A stretch of DNA of 64,000 bases, taken from Halomonas dongshanensis (lineage in GTDB: Bacteria > Pseudomonadota > Gammaproteobacteria > Pseudomonadales > Halomonadaceae). This document shows, piece after piece, positions 54,144 to 64,000 of this stretch (positions are counted from its first letter, which is position 1; each line of letters begins with the position of its first letter). The notes beneath the pieces are model-generated. The model was not told the DNA's origin. It searched no databases and was given only the letters and a program-made list of their open reading frames with translations. A program made the position numbers and the translations under genes. Where the stretch lies: positions 1 to 64,000 of the forward strand of contig NZ_JAJISC010000006.1 in assembly GCF_024790395.1 (NCBI RefSeq), given 5' to 3'.

Positions 54144-54221
54144 GGGGGATCTTGGTGTTGGTGAGCAAAGGTCCCAGTCTAACGTGGCGTTGGAGGATGG
54201 CATAGCGCGATTAGGTGCCGC

Positions 54222-54965
54222 TTACTCGAGCCCTTCTAGCAGCGAGTGCATATCTTCGCGCAGGTAGCTTGCGTCGAACTCGCCTTCGCGGGCCAGCAGT
54301 TTTAAGTCGGGAATACTGACGTGACGGCGTTCGCGGTAGACGATGCCCTCTTCGCTCAGCGCACTAAAGGTACGGCTCACGTGCACCGGGCTCAGGCCGA
54401 GAATGTCTGCCAGCTGTTCCTGGGAGAGCGGCAAATGCAACTTGCCGTGTTGGTGCGGTTCGATCTGGCCGATGCGTACGTACATCTCGTTGAGAAAGTG
54501 CGCGACCTTCTGGCGCGCCGTGCGCCGGGCTACGTTGATCAGCCGTTCGGTGATCAGCGCCTGATGGCGGCTGCTGATTGCCATGACCACGGAGGTGAGC
54601 TTGACCGAGCGCTGGAACAGGTCGAGTAGATGCGCGTGGGGAAAGTAGCAGACGACCCCATCGGTCAGCATGCGCACGTCTTCCAAACGTTGCGAGAAGG
54701 CGAACTCTCTCAGACCAATGATATCGCCGGGTAGAAACACCTCGAGAATCTGGCGATCGCCGTTTTCCAGGTGGCGAAACGAGTAGGCCCAACCCTTGCT
54801 CAGGGTGCAAAACTCGCTTGCGGCGTCGCCGGTTTGCCACAAAAGCGAGTTGGCCCGGGTGTCCGTCGGGCTCTCTTCCAGGCGCTTGAGCAGCGACTTC
54901 TCGTCGTCGCTGAGCTCGCAGTAGTGGCTGAAATGGCGAATGATACAACTACTCTCTGCAGACAT
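54222..54965 (-). CDS. Crp/Fnr family transcriptional regulator
   Basis: A 247-residue regulator: cyclic-nucleotide-binding-type beta-barrel (FLPGDIIGLREFAFSQ), dimer helix, and C-terminal winged helix with the Crp recognition pattern LSQEQLADILGLSPVHVSRTFS. Two N-terminal Cys (7 and 16) are present but not the four-Cys Fe-S set of FNR. ATG 54965 (MSAESSCIIRHF) has AAGGAG 6 bases upstream; an earlier start adds 14 residues. Its targets are unknown; the secreted protein downstream may be one. Confidence 0.9.
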   Translation of the reverse strand: MSAESSCIIRHFSHYCELSDDEKSLLKRLEESPTDTRANSLLWQTGDAASEFCTLSKGWAYSFRHLENGDRQILEVFLPGDIIGLREFAFSQRLEDVRMLTDGVVCYFPHAHLLDLFQRSVKLTSVVMAISSRHQALITERLINVARRTARQKVAHFLNEMYVRIGQIEPHQHGKLHLPLSQEQLADILGLSPVHVSRTFSALSEEGIVYRERRHVSIPDLKLLAREGEFDASYLREDMHSLLEGLE

Positions 54966-55102
54966 CGTACGCTCCTTGCACTTAACGCCTTGCGGCCTGA
55001 TAACCACTATAGGCGATTCTGCGTGTTCCTCTAGATTGAACCCTTTGATTAATAACGCCGCGTACGCTTGTCAATTGCGCGCACGCGGCGCCGTATCACG
55101 TA

Positions 55103-57937
<2,835 letters not shown>

Positions 57938-58007
57938 CAACACCTCGTGAGTTGCGCGCGGCAAAAGATCAATTATACGGTTTTTCCTCCCGATCCCGCA
58001 AAATCGA

Positions 58008-58023
58008 CTGGCTAAATCTACAG
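58008..58023. promoter_or_regulatory. LexA-like SOS box between uvrA and the MFS gene
   Basis: CTGGCTAAATCTACAG fits CTG-N10-CAG, with an extended match GACTGG...ACAGTC. uvrA is a classic SOS gene, which supports it. It could also affect the divergent MFS/ssb side. Confidence 0.6.
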
Positions 58024-58118
58024 TCGGGCGAGCGTTCCCAGGGAGAGGCGAAACCGTTAGAATGAGCGGTTATCTCAGATGCGGGCATGTTTCGCCCGCT
58101 TTGCACAGACAAGGTGAT

Positions 58119-59507
58119 ATGCGCAAGGTTTCCGTCAATCTGCTGGCCTCCGAGCGCCGCGCGATCAGCGGGCTGGCCGGTCTTTACGCCTCACGCATGC
58201 TGGGGCTGTTCATGGTATTGCCGGTATTGGCGCTCTACGCCGATACCCTAAGCGGTGCTACGCCGCTGCTTGTGGGCGTGGCGCTGGGTGTCTACGGCCT
58301 GACCCAGGCGCTGCTGCAAATTCCCTTCGGCCTGCTGTCGGATCGCATTGGGCGCAAGCGCGTCATCGCCATGGGGCTAGTGATTTTCGCGATCGGCAGT
58401 ATCGTCGCGGCCAGTTCGAGTTCGATCTTTGGCATCATTCTAGGCCGCGCGCTGCAGGGCGGCGGTGCAGTGGCCGCAGCTATCATGGCCCTACTTGCCG
58501 ACCAGACGCGCGAGCAGATCCGTACCGCCGCCATGGCTACCATCGGGCTCTCGATCGGCGTCTCCTTCGCCATCGCCATGGTGATTGGACCCTGGCTCGC
58601 CGCCTGGGCGGGGCTTTCCGGGGTGTTCTGGTTCACTGCAGGTTTGACCCTGGTGGGGCTGTTGGTACTTTGGCGCTGGGTGCCGGTGGCACCGCGTCGG
58701 GTACGTCACCGGGACGTGGGAATGGATCGTCAGCAGCTCAAGAGCGTGCTCTCACGCCCCGATCTGTGGCGCCTGGATGTCTCCATTTTCTCGCTACACT
58801 TGGTGCTGATGGCGATCTTCGTTGCCGTGCCCTTTCGTCTGCTCGATGCCGGTATCGCGGTCAACTACCATGGCCTGGCCTATCTTGCCATGATGGGGGT
58901 GGCCTTCGTACTGATGGTGCCGCTTGTGATCGTGGGCGAGAAAAAGCACTGCACTCGGACGATATGCCTGCTGGCGATCGGCGTGATCGCCGTGAGCTTG
59001 GCGTGCCTGGGCTTGCCGGTTACTGGAGAGCCCTGGCTATTTGCCTGGCTTTTGGCCTTCTTTACCGGATTTAACCTACTCGAAGCATTGCTGCCTTCGA
59101 TGTTGAGTAAGCTCGCCCCCGCCGGCGCCAAGGGCACCGCCATGGGTGTCTACTCGACCAGCCAGTTTCTCGGCGCCTTTCTTGGCGGCACGCTAGGGGG
59201 GTGGCTATCGCACCAGTGGGGGCTCGATGCGGTCTTCATCGGTGCGGCGCTTTTGGCGCTGGCCTGGTGGCTGATGATGTGGGGGCTGCCTGCGCCCGCA
59301 CCGCTTTCGAGTGAAGTGGTGGCGCTGCACGAAACGCGCCCCGATGCGCTGGAGCTCTTGATGACGCGGCTGGCCGAGGTGGCGGGCGTCGAGGACGTCA
59401 TGGTGGTACCCGAGGAGCGTTTGGCCTACCTCAAGGTCAATCGCCAGCAGCTCGATCGCGCGGCGCTTACGCGGCTACTGACGCCGCCGGGCAGCCCTAA
59501 TACCTGA
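58119..59507 (+). CDS. MFS transporter, YajR-like
   Basis: A 462-residue major facilitator with 12 predicted helices and the MFS loop motif [13 protein letters not shown]. After the last helix there is a roughly 65-residue soluble domain ([20 protein letters not shown], then [20 protein letters not shown]) like the ferredoxin-fold YAM domain of YajR. The substrate is unknown. ATG 58119 gives the usual N-terminus. The uvrA-MFS-ssb order is also seen in pseudomonads. Confidence 0.88.
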   Translation: MRKVSVNLLASERRAISGLAGLYASRMLGLFMVLPVLALYADTLSGATPLLVGVALGVYGLTQALLQIPFGLLSDRIGRKRVIAMGLVIFAIGSIVAASSSSIFGIILGRALQGGGAVAAAIMALLADQTREQIRTAAMATIGLSIGVSFAIAMVIGPWLAAWAGLSGVFWFTAGLTLVGLLVLWRWVPVAPRRVRHRDVGMDRQQLKSVLSRPDLWRLDVSIFSLHLVLMAIFVAVPFRLLDAGIAVNYHGLAYLAMMGVAFVLMVPLVIVGEKKHCTRTICLLAIGVIAVSLACLGLPVTGEPWLFAWLLAFFTGFNLLEALLPSMLSKLAPAGAKGTAMGVYSTSQFLGAFLGGTLGGWLSHQWGLDAVFIGAALLALAWWLMMWGLPAPAPLSSEVVALHETRPDALELLMTRLAEVAGVEDVMVVPEERLAYLKVNRQQLDRAALTRLLTPPGSPNT

Positions 59508-59516
59508 ATCTAAATG

Positions 59517-59536
59517 CGCAGCTGATTTGAGCTGCG
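59517..59536. terminator. Small hairpin before ssb
   Basis: CGCAGCT-N6-AGCTGCG, a 7-bp perfect stem in the 61-bp gap between the MFS gene and ssb. No T-run follows; attenuator or weak terminator only. Confidence 0.35.
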
Positions 59537-59568
59537 GGACGCAAGTACGTACACCAGAGGAGCAGCTC

Positions 59569-60210
59569 ATGGCTCGTGGTATCAACAAAGTCATCCTGAT
59601 CGGCAACCTGGGTCAGGACCCTGAAGTACGCTTCACCCCCTCCGGCACGGCGGTGGCCAACCTAAACCTGGCGACTAGCGATACTTGGATGGATCGTCAA
59701 AGCGGTCAGCGCCAGGAGCGCACCGAGTGGCACCGTATCGTGCTGTTCAACAAGACCGCCGAGATCGCTCAGCAGTACCTGAAGAAAGGCTCCAAGGTCT
59801 ACATCGAAGGGCGTTTGCAGACGCGCAAATGGCAGGATCAGAACGGCCAGGACCGCTACTCCACCGAAATCGTCGCCAACGACATGCAGATGCTTGATGC
59901 GCGCGGCGGTGACTTCCAGGGCGGTGGCGCTGGCCCGCAGGGCGGCGGCTACGCGCAAGGCGGCGGCCAGAACTACGGCCAGCAGGGTAACCAATACAAC
60001 GCTCCCAACGGTCCGGCCCAGCAGGCGCCCAACCAAGGTAACTACGGCGGTCAGCCCTCTGGTCAAGGCTATCCGCAGCAGGGCGGTGGCCAGCCGCAGC
60101 GCGGTGCACCCGCACAGCCCGCGCCCAATAATAACCAGAACAACCAGAACAACTACGGTGCACCGGATCCGGGCAACTTCGACGATTTTGACGACGAGAT
60201 TCCGTTCTGA
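59569..60210 (+). CDS. ssb: Single-stranded DNA-binding protein
   Basis: A 213-residue protein. OB-fold in residues 1-110 ([41 protein letters not shown]). A long Gly/Gln/Asn-rich linker follows, then the acidic tip DFDDEIPF that binds repair and replication partners. ATG 59569 (MARGINKV) has GAGGAG upstream. The linker is longer than in E. coli (protein there 178 residues). Confidence 0.97.
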   Translation: MARGINKVILIGNLGQDPEVRFTPSGTAVANLNLATSDTWMDRQSGQRQERTEWHRIVLFNKTAEIAQQYLKKGSKVYIEGRLQTRKWQDQNGQDRYSTEIVANDMQMLDARGGDFQGGGAGPQGGGYAQGGGQNYGQQGNQYNAPNGPAQQAPNQGNYGGQPSGQGYPQQGGGQPQRGAPAQPAPNNNQNNQNNYGAPDPGNFDDFDDEIPF

Positions 60211-60274
60211 GGTATGCGGCTAAGCGCGTCATGCGCGATGCTCCAACTGCGGGCGTAACCGGGGAGAGGCGTTC

Positions 60275-61168
60275 TTGAAACTGCTGATACTGGATGCAGG
60301 CCACTGCCTGAGCCTGGCGCTCGTGCGCGAAGCCAATCGACGCTCGGATACTGAGCTGGTGATCGAGCAGGGCACGGTGGCAACGCCCGCCATGCTTGAG
60401 CGCGTCGCACCCGATGCGGTGATCGTTCCGCCGCTATCTCAGCCGCTGGAGTTGACCCCGCTGGCGATCAAGGATCACGCCGATGCGGTCGAGGCTTGCC
60501 TCGACGCTTGCCTGGCCGCCGAGGTGGCGCTGGTCTGGTGCGTATCCGATCAACTCTATGAAGAGGGGTTCGACGGTGCCATCGACGAGCATGTGGTGCC
60601 CGCGCCGCGCGATGAGGGGCTGCGGCGTCTGGTGCAGACCGGTGATCGTATCCGTGCCGAACACGCCCGCCACCTGATCGTGCGCTTGGGGCCGCTCTTC
60701 GCCCTCGAAGGGAGTCACGCCTGGCTGAACGAGCTCATCGATAGCCTAGTGACGAACCAGCCCGTACGCGCCGCCGAGGACGTCATCTTCTCACCGACCT
60801 CGGCCGATGCCGTAGCTATGTCGCTAATTGGCATGCTGCAGCAGCAGGCGTGTGGGGCCAATGCCTGGGGAGCCTACCATCTGGCCGGCACTGAACCGGT
60901 CAGCGCCTTCACCTTCACTTCCATGGTGCGTACGCAGCTGGCGACCCACTTGGAGGGGCGCGGTGAAACGGTAGCGCTGGGTGAGGTGACGGCGCTCAAT
61001 CATCACCACGATGCCAAGCTTAGGCGTGTGCTCAACTGTCGTCGCGTGCTCGATGTGTTCGGCGTTCACCAAAAGCCCTGGCGCCTGGAGGTGGGGCGCA
61101 TGCTCGACGCCTGGTGTTTGACCCGCGACGGCGAGCCGAACGCTGATACAGGAGAAAGCGGACGATGA
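60275..61168 (+). CDS. NAD(P)-fold sugar-nucleotide-type oxidoreductase, function unknown
   Basis: A 297-residue protein of extended short-chain dehydrogenase type, in the style of RmlD-like proteins. The N-terminal strand MKLLILDAGHCLSLALVREA has a degenerate dinucleotide site. A later segment ARHLIVRLGPLFALEGSHAWLNEL resembles RmlD-family substrate loops. The catalytic YxxxK is not clearly visible, so activity is uncertain. TTG 60275 with GGGGAGAGG upstream is the start. It overlaps plsC by four bases, so the two are coupled. Confidence 0.7.
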   Translation: MKLLILDAGHCLSLALVREANRRSDTELVIEQGTVATPAMLERVAPDAVIVPPLSQPLELTPLAIKDHADAVEACLDACLAAEVALVWCVSDQLYEEGFDGAIDEHVVPAPRDEGLRRLVQTGDRIRAEHARHLIVRLGPLFALEGSHAWLNELIDSLVTNQPVRAAEDVIFSPTSADAVAMSLIGMLQQQACGANAWGAYHLAGTEPVSAFTFTSMVRTQLATHLEGRGETVALGEVTALNHHHDAKLRRVLNCRRVLDVFGVHQKPWRLEVGRMLDAWCLTRDGEPNADTGESGR

Positions 61169-61947
61169 ACGTAGTGCGCAGTACTGTGTTCTATATGGGC
61201 TATTTCACCGTCATGCTGGTGTGCGGCGTGCTCTTCTTGCCGGTTGCGCCGCTGTTGCCGCTACGCGGGCGCTATCGTCTGCTCAATATCTACAACTACG
61301 TCATCCTGGCGTGGTTTCGCCTTGCCTGCGGCGTGCGCTACGACATCACCGGGCGTGACAACATTCCAGCGGGGCCGTGCGTCATCCAGGCCAATCACCA
61401 GTGCGAGTGGGAGACGCTGTTTCTTCAGGTAATGAAGCCGCCGGTGTGCACGGTGCTGAAAAAAGAGCTGTTACGCCTGCCCATCTTCGGCTGGGGGCTG
61501 CGCATGCTGCACCCCATCGGGCTCGATCGCGCACGCCCCGCCCAGGCACTCAAGCAGGTATTGACGCAGGGCGTGGCGCGGCTACAAAGTGGCATGTCGG
61601 TGCTGATCTTTCCCGAAGGCACCCGTGTCGATCCCGGCAAACGGCGGCGTTACAACAAGAGTGGCAGCGTCGTAGCCTGCCGTGCTGGCGTGCCGGTGCT
61701 GCCCGTGGCGCATAACGGCGGCGAGCGCTGGCCGGGGCGGCATTGGGTCAAGCACCCTGGGGTGTTGAAGGTGCGCATTGGACCGGCTATCGATACCGAA
61801 GGGCGCACGCCCGATGAGGTCATGGCGCTGGTCGAGGCGTGGATCGAGGGCGAGCTTGCGCGCATCTCGGAGGTGCCGCGCCCGGCGCCTGCCGCGCCCA
61901 AGGACGTAGTCTCACCCTCTGTCGTCGAGTCGTCGGCCCAGGTTTAA
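61165..61947 (+). CDS. plsC: 1-acyl-sn-glycerol-3-phosphate acyltransferase
   Basis: A 260-residue membrane acyltransferase of phospholipid synthesis. N-terminal hydrophobic helix (about 8-30). Motif I reads NHQCEWET, an Hx4E variant of the usual Hx4D. Motif III FPEGTR and motif IV region VPVLPVAHNGG are present. It makes phosphatidic acid from lysophosphatidic acid. It converges with fabB on a shared terminator. Confidence 0.92.
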   Translation: MNVVRSTVFYMGYFTVMLVCGVLFLPVAPLLPLRGRYRLLNIYNYVILAWFRLACGVRYDITGRDNIPAGPCVIQANHQCEWETLFLQVMKPPVCTVLKKELLRLPIFGWGLRMLHPIGLDRARPAQALKQVLTQGVARLQSGMSVLIFPEGTRVDPGKRRRYNKSGSVVACRAGVPVLPVAHNGGERWPGRHWVKHPGVLKVRIGPAIDTEGRTPDEVMALVEAWIEGELARISEVPRPAPAAPKDVVSPSVVESSAQV

Positions 61948-61977
61948 GCGAAGCGAATCAGGTCCACTAAGCGCCAA

Positions 61978-62012
61978 CGCAAAACGGCACCTATTCAAGG
62001 TGCCGTTTTGCG
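61978..62012. terminator. Bidirectional terminator between plsC and fabB
   Basis: A perfect 15-bp inverted repeat CGCAAAACGGCACCT / AGGTGCCGTTTTGCG with a 5-base loop; T-runs on both strands. It can end both converging transcripts. Confidence 0.88.
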
Positions 62013-62040
62013 TTTAACCAGATACTACTCGATGCGCTGA

Positions 62041-63258
62041 TTAGCTCGCGTAGCGCTGGAACACCAAGCAGGCGTTAGTGCCGCCGAAGCCGAAGCTGTT
62101 GGAGAGCACGCGCTCGAGGCGCACGCCGTCGCGGCGCTCGGTAACGATGTCGAAACCGTCGGCCTGCTCGTCGAGCTGCTCGACGTTGGCGGATGCGGCG
62201 ACGAAGTCGTGCTGCATCATCAATAGCGCGTAGATCGCCTCTTGAACGCCGGTGGCGCCCAGGGAGTGGCCGGTCAGGGACTTGGTCGAGCTCATCGCCG
62301 GCGTAGTGTCGCCGAAGACCTCACGGATCGCCTTGAGCTCGGCGACATCGCCCACCGGCGTCGAGGTGCCGTGGGTGTTGATGTAGTCGATCTTGCCATC
62401 GACGCTGGCCATCGCCTGGCGCATACAGCGCACCGCGCCTTCGCCCGAGGGGGCGACCATGTCCTGGCCGTCGGAGGTCGCGCCGTAGCCTACCAACTCG
62501 CCGTAGATCTTGGCGCCGCGCGCCTTGGCGTGTTCGAGCTCCTCGAGTACCAGCATGCCGCCACCGCCAGCGATGACGAAGCCATCACGCGCCTGATCGT
62601 AGGGGCGCGACGCCTTCTCGGGGCTGTCGTTGTACTGGGTCGAGAGTGCGCCCATGGCGTCGAACAGGCAAGAGAGCGTCCAGTGCTCTTCTTCGCCGCC
62701 ACCGGCGAAGACGACGTCCTGCTTGCCCAACTGGATCTGCTCCATGGCGCTGCCGATGCAGTGCGCCGACGTCGCGCAGGCAGAAGAGATCGAGTAGTTG
62801 ACGCCCTTGATCTGGAACGGCGTGGCCAGACACGCCGATACCGTGCTGCCCATGGTGCGGGTGACTCGATAAGGCCCTACGCGCCGCAGGCCCTTATCGC
62901 GCATGACATCGGCGGCTTCGACCTGGTTGGCGCTGGAAGCGCCGCCAGAACCGGCGATGAGGCCGGTGCGCTCATTGGAGACCTGTTCGGGCGTAAGTCC
63001 TGCATCCTCGATCGCCTGTGCCATGGCGACGTAGGCGTAGGCCGCCGCATCGCCCATGAAACGGCGCAGTTTCCGATCGATCAGGGCATCGAGGTCGATA
63101 TCGACGCTACCCGCGACCTGGCTACGAAACCCGAGATCGGCGTACTCTTGCTTGAAGCGTATGCCGCTACGTCCGTTCTTGAGCGCCTCTAAAACCTGTT
63201 GCTGGTCGTTACCCAGGCAGGACACGACGCCAAGGCCGGTGACTACCACTCGTCGCAT
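62041..63258 (-). CDS. fabB: Beta-ketoacyl-ACP synthase I, FabB
   Basis: A 405-residue condensing enzyme. Catalytic Cys in [12 protein letters not shown], His in [11 protein letters not shown] and His in [10 protein letters not shown]. With FabA it makes unsaturated fatty acids by the anaerobic route. It lies 12 bp after fabA on the same strand. Confidence 0.97.
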   Translation of the reverse strand: MRRVVVTGLGVVSCLGNDQQQVLEALKNGRSGIRFKQEYADLGFRSQVAGSVDIDLDALIDRKLRRFMGDAAAYAYVAMAQAIEDAGLTPEQVSNERTGLIAGSGGASSANQVEAADVMRDKGLRRVGPYRVTRTMGSTVSACLATPFQIKGVNYSISSACATSAHCIGSAMEQIQLGKQDVVFAGGGEEEHWTLSCLFDAMGALSTQYNDSPEKASRPYDQARDGFVIAGGGGMLVLEELEHAKARGAKIYGELVGYGATSDGQDMVAPSGEGAVRCMRQAMASVDGKIDYINTHGTSTPVGDVAELKAIREVFGDTTPAMSSTKSLTGHSLGATGVQEAIYALLMMQHDFVAASANVEQLDEQADGFDIVTERRDGVRLERVLSNSFGFGGTNACLVFQRYAS

Positions 63259-63270
63259 GGGAGCCTCCTG

Positions 63271-63786
63271 TCAAAAATTCGCAGTAGAGGTGAACAGGCC
63301 AACGCGCAGATCGTTGGCTTGATAGATGTCGCGCCCGTCGACGGAGACGGTGCCATCGGCGATGCCGAGGATCAAACGCCGAGTGATGACGCGCTTGATG
63401 TTGATTCTGTAGGTCACTTTCTTTGCCTGGGGCAGGATCTGGCCGGTGAACTTGACCTCACCGCAGCCCAGCGCCCGGCCCTGGCCTGGGTTACCCAGCC
63501 AGCCGAGGTGAAAGCCCACCAACTGCCACATGGCATCGAGACCGAGGCAACCCGGCATCACCGGGTCTCCCGGGAAGTGGCAGTCGAAGAACCACAGGTC
63601 GGGATGGATATCGAGCTCGGCGATCAGCTCGCCTTTGCCGTATTCACCGCCCTCTTCGGCGATGTGAGTGATGCGGTCGAGCATGAGCATGTTGGGCGCC
63701 GGAAGCTGTGCGTTTCCGGGGCCGAAAAGCTCGCCGCGCGAGCAAGCCAGCAGTTCTTCGCGATCAAAGGAGTGTTGCTTGGTCAC
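63271..63786 (-). CDS. fabA: 3-hydroxydecanoyl-ACP dehydratase/isomerase, FabA
   Basis: A 171-residue enzyme, standard FabA length. The active-site His lies in [14 protein letters not shown] and the Asp in [13 protein letters not shown]. It introduces the double bond at the ten-carbon stage. It starts the fabAB operon; no FabR-like operator is obvious upstream. Confidence 0.97.
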   Translation of the reverse strand: MTKQHSFDREELLACSRGELFGPGNAQLPAPNMLMLDRITHIAEEGGEYGKGELIAELDIHPDLWFFDCHFPGDPVMPGCLGLDAMWQLVGFHLGWLGNPGQGRALGCGEVKFTGQILPQAKKVTYRINIKRVITRRLILGIADGTVSVDGRDIYQANDLRVGLFTSTANF

Positions 63787-63851
63787 TGAATCGTTCCGAA
63801 TATCAAGATGGTCGTAGGCCGCTTAGGCACCCAAGCCGAGGCGGAGTACCG

Positions 63852-63872
63852 AAAAACGGCCCGCAGGGCACG
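63852..63872 (-). terminator. Weak hairpin with T-run after the 63879 gene
   Basis: On the minus strand GCCC-TGC-GGGC is followed by CGTTTTT. The stem is short, so it is a weak terminator candidate between the upstream gene and fabA. Confidence 0.35.
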
Positions 63873-63878
63873 CCTAGT

Positions 63879-64000
63879 CTACTTCTCGGCGGTGATGAAT
63901 GCACGTAACACGGGGTTATCCTTTTTGCCGTAGGCCTTTGCTGCACGCTCGAATAAAGGCGTTAACGCAAGGCGTTCGCTACGTATCGGGCAAGCGTTGA
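63879..64000 (-). CDS. 3' end of an unidentified gene
   Basis: An open frame enters from the right edge and ends at TAG 63879. Its last residues read LTPLFERAAKAYGKKDNPVL then RAFITAEK. Only about 40 residues are visible; there is no recognisable domain. The frame is helical-looking with normal codon use. It reads in the same direction as fabA and stops 92 bp before the fabA start. Confidence 0.5.
   Translation of the reverse strand, partial: NACPIRSERLALTPLFERAAKAYGKKDNPVLRAFITAEK

Noticed and set aside
60275..61168. Naming the NAD(P)-fold gene rmlD
   Set aside because: Only general fold features are seen; no rhamnose-pathway neighbours and no clear catalytic YxxxK.

Overview
The window is a high-GC gammaproteobacterial chromosome segment. 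It fits a halophile of the Halomonas group: FlhDC-type flagellar control combined with FlhF, two stator pairs, uvrA / MFS / ssb synteny and a fabA-fabB pair. This assignment is inferred from gene content and layout. Roughly positions 210-53,530 form an almost complete flagellar and chemotaxis island; the last 10 kb is housekeeping.

Layout. 1-200: 3' end of a 5S rRNA gene and its terminator, then a bidirectional terminator. 213-1724 (minus): flgN, flgM, flgA. 1907-12130 (plus): flgBCDEFGHIJ and flgKL, ending in a strong hairpin. 12212-24945 (minus): fliF-G-H-I-J-K-L-M-N-O-P-Q-R, export apparatus, C-ring and MS-ring, with a giant internally triplicated fliK. 25266-30486: fliE, flaG, a PilZ/HD-GYP fusion gene, then fliS-fliT-fliK2-fhlB behind a near-consensus sigma-28 promoter. 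30590-33501: flhDC, motAB. 33547-44818: cheA, cheW, three chemoreceptor genes, cheR, cheB, cheY, cheZ. 44908-53529: flhB, flhA, long flhF, a short FlhG-like gene, flhE, fliA and a second stator pair. 53562-54965 (minus): a secreted protein of unknown function and a Crp/Fnr regulator. 55103-64000: uvrA (LexA-like box), a YajR-like MFS transporter, ssb, an NAD(P)-fold protein, plsC, fabB, fabA and the 3' end of one more gene.

How it works together. FlhDC is the likely master activator and FliA (sigma-28) with its anti-sigma FlgM the late switch. I can read good sigma-28 promoters in front of flgMN, flgKL and fliST-fliK2-fhlB. Flagellin (fliC) and cap (fliD) genes are not in the window although their chaperones are. 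A canonical ParA-type flhG is also absent. In its place, overlapping flhF, is a 159-residue protein that keeps the N-terminal DQAxxLR activator motif of FlhG but has no ATPase P-loop.

Most unusual points: (1) FliK of about 942 residues with three tandem copies of its C-terminal switch domain region; (2) the cropped FlhG-like protein next to an FlhF with about 350 extra C-terminal residues; (3) a second FliK/FlhB-C-like pair under late sigma-28 control; (4) a YcgR/PilZ protein fused to an HD-GYP domain whose HHE metal motif is changed; (5) a low-GC patch covering the end of flgD and the core of flgE.
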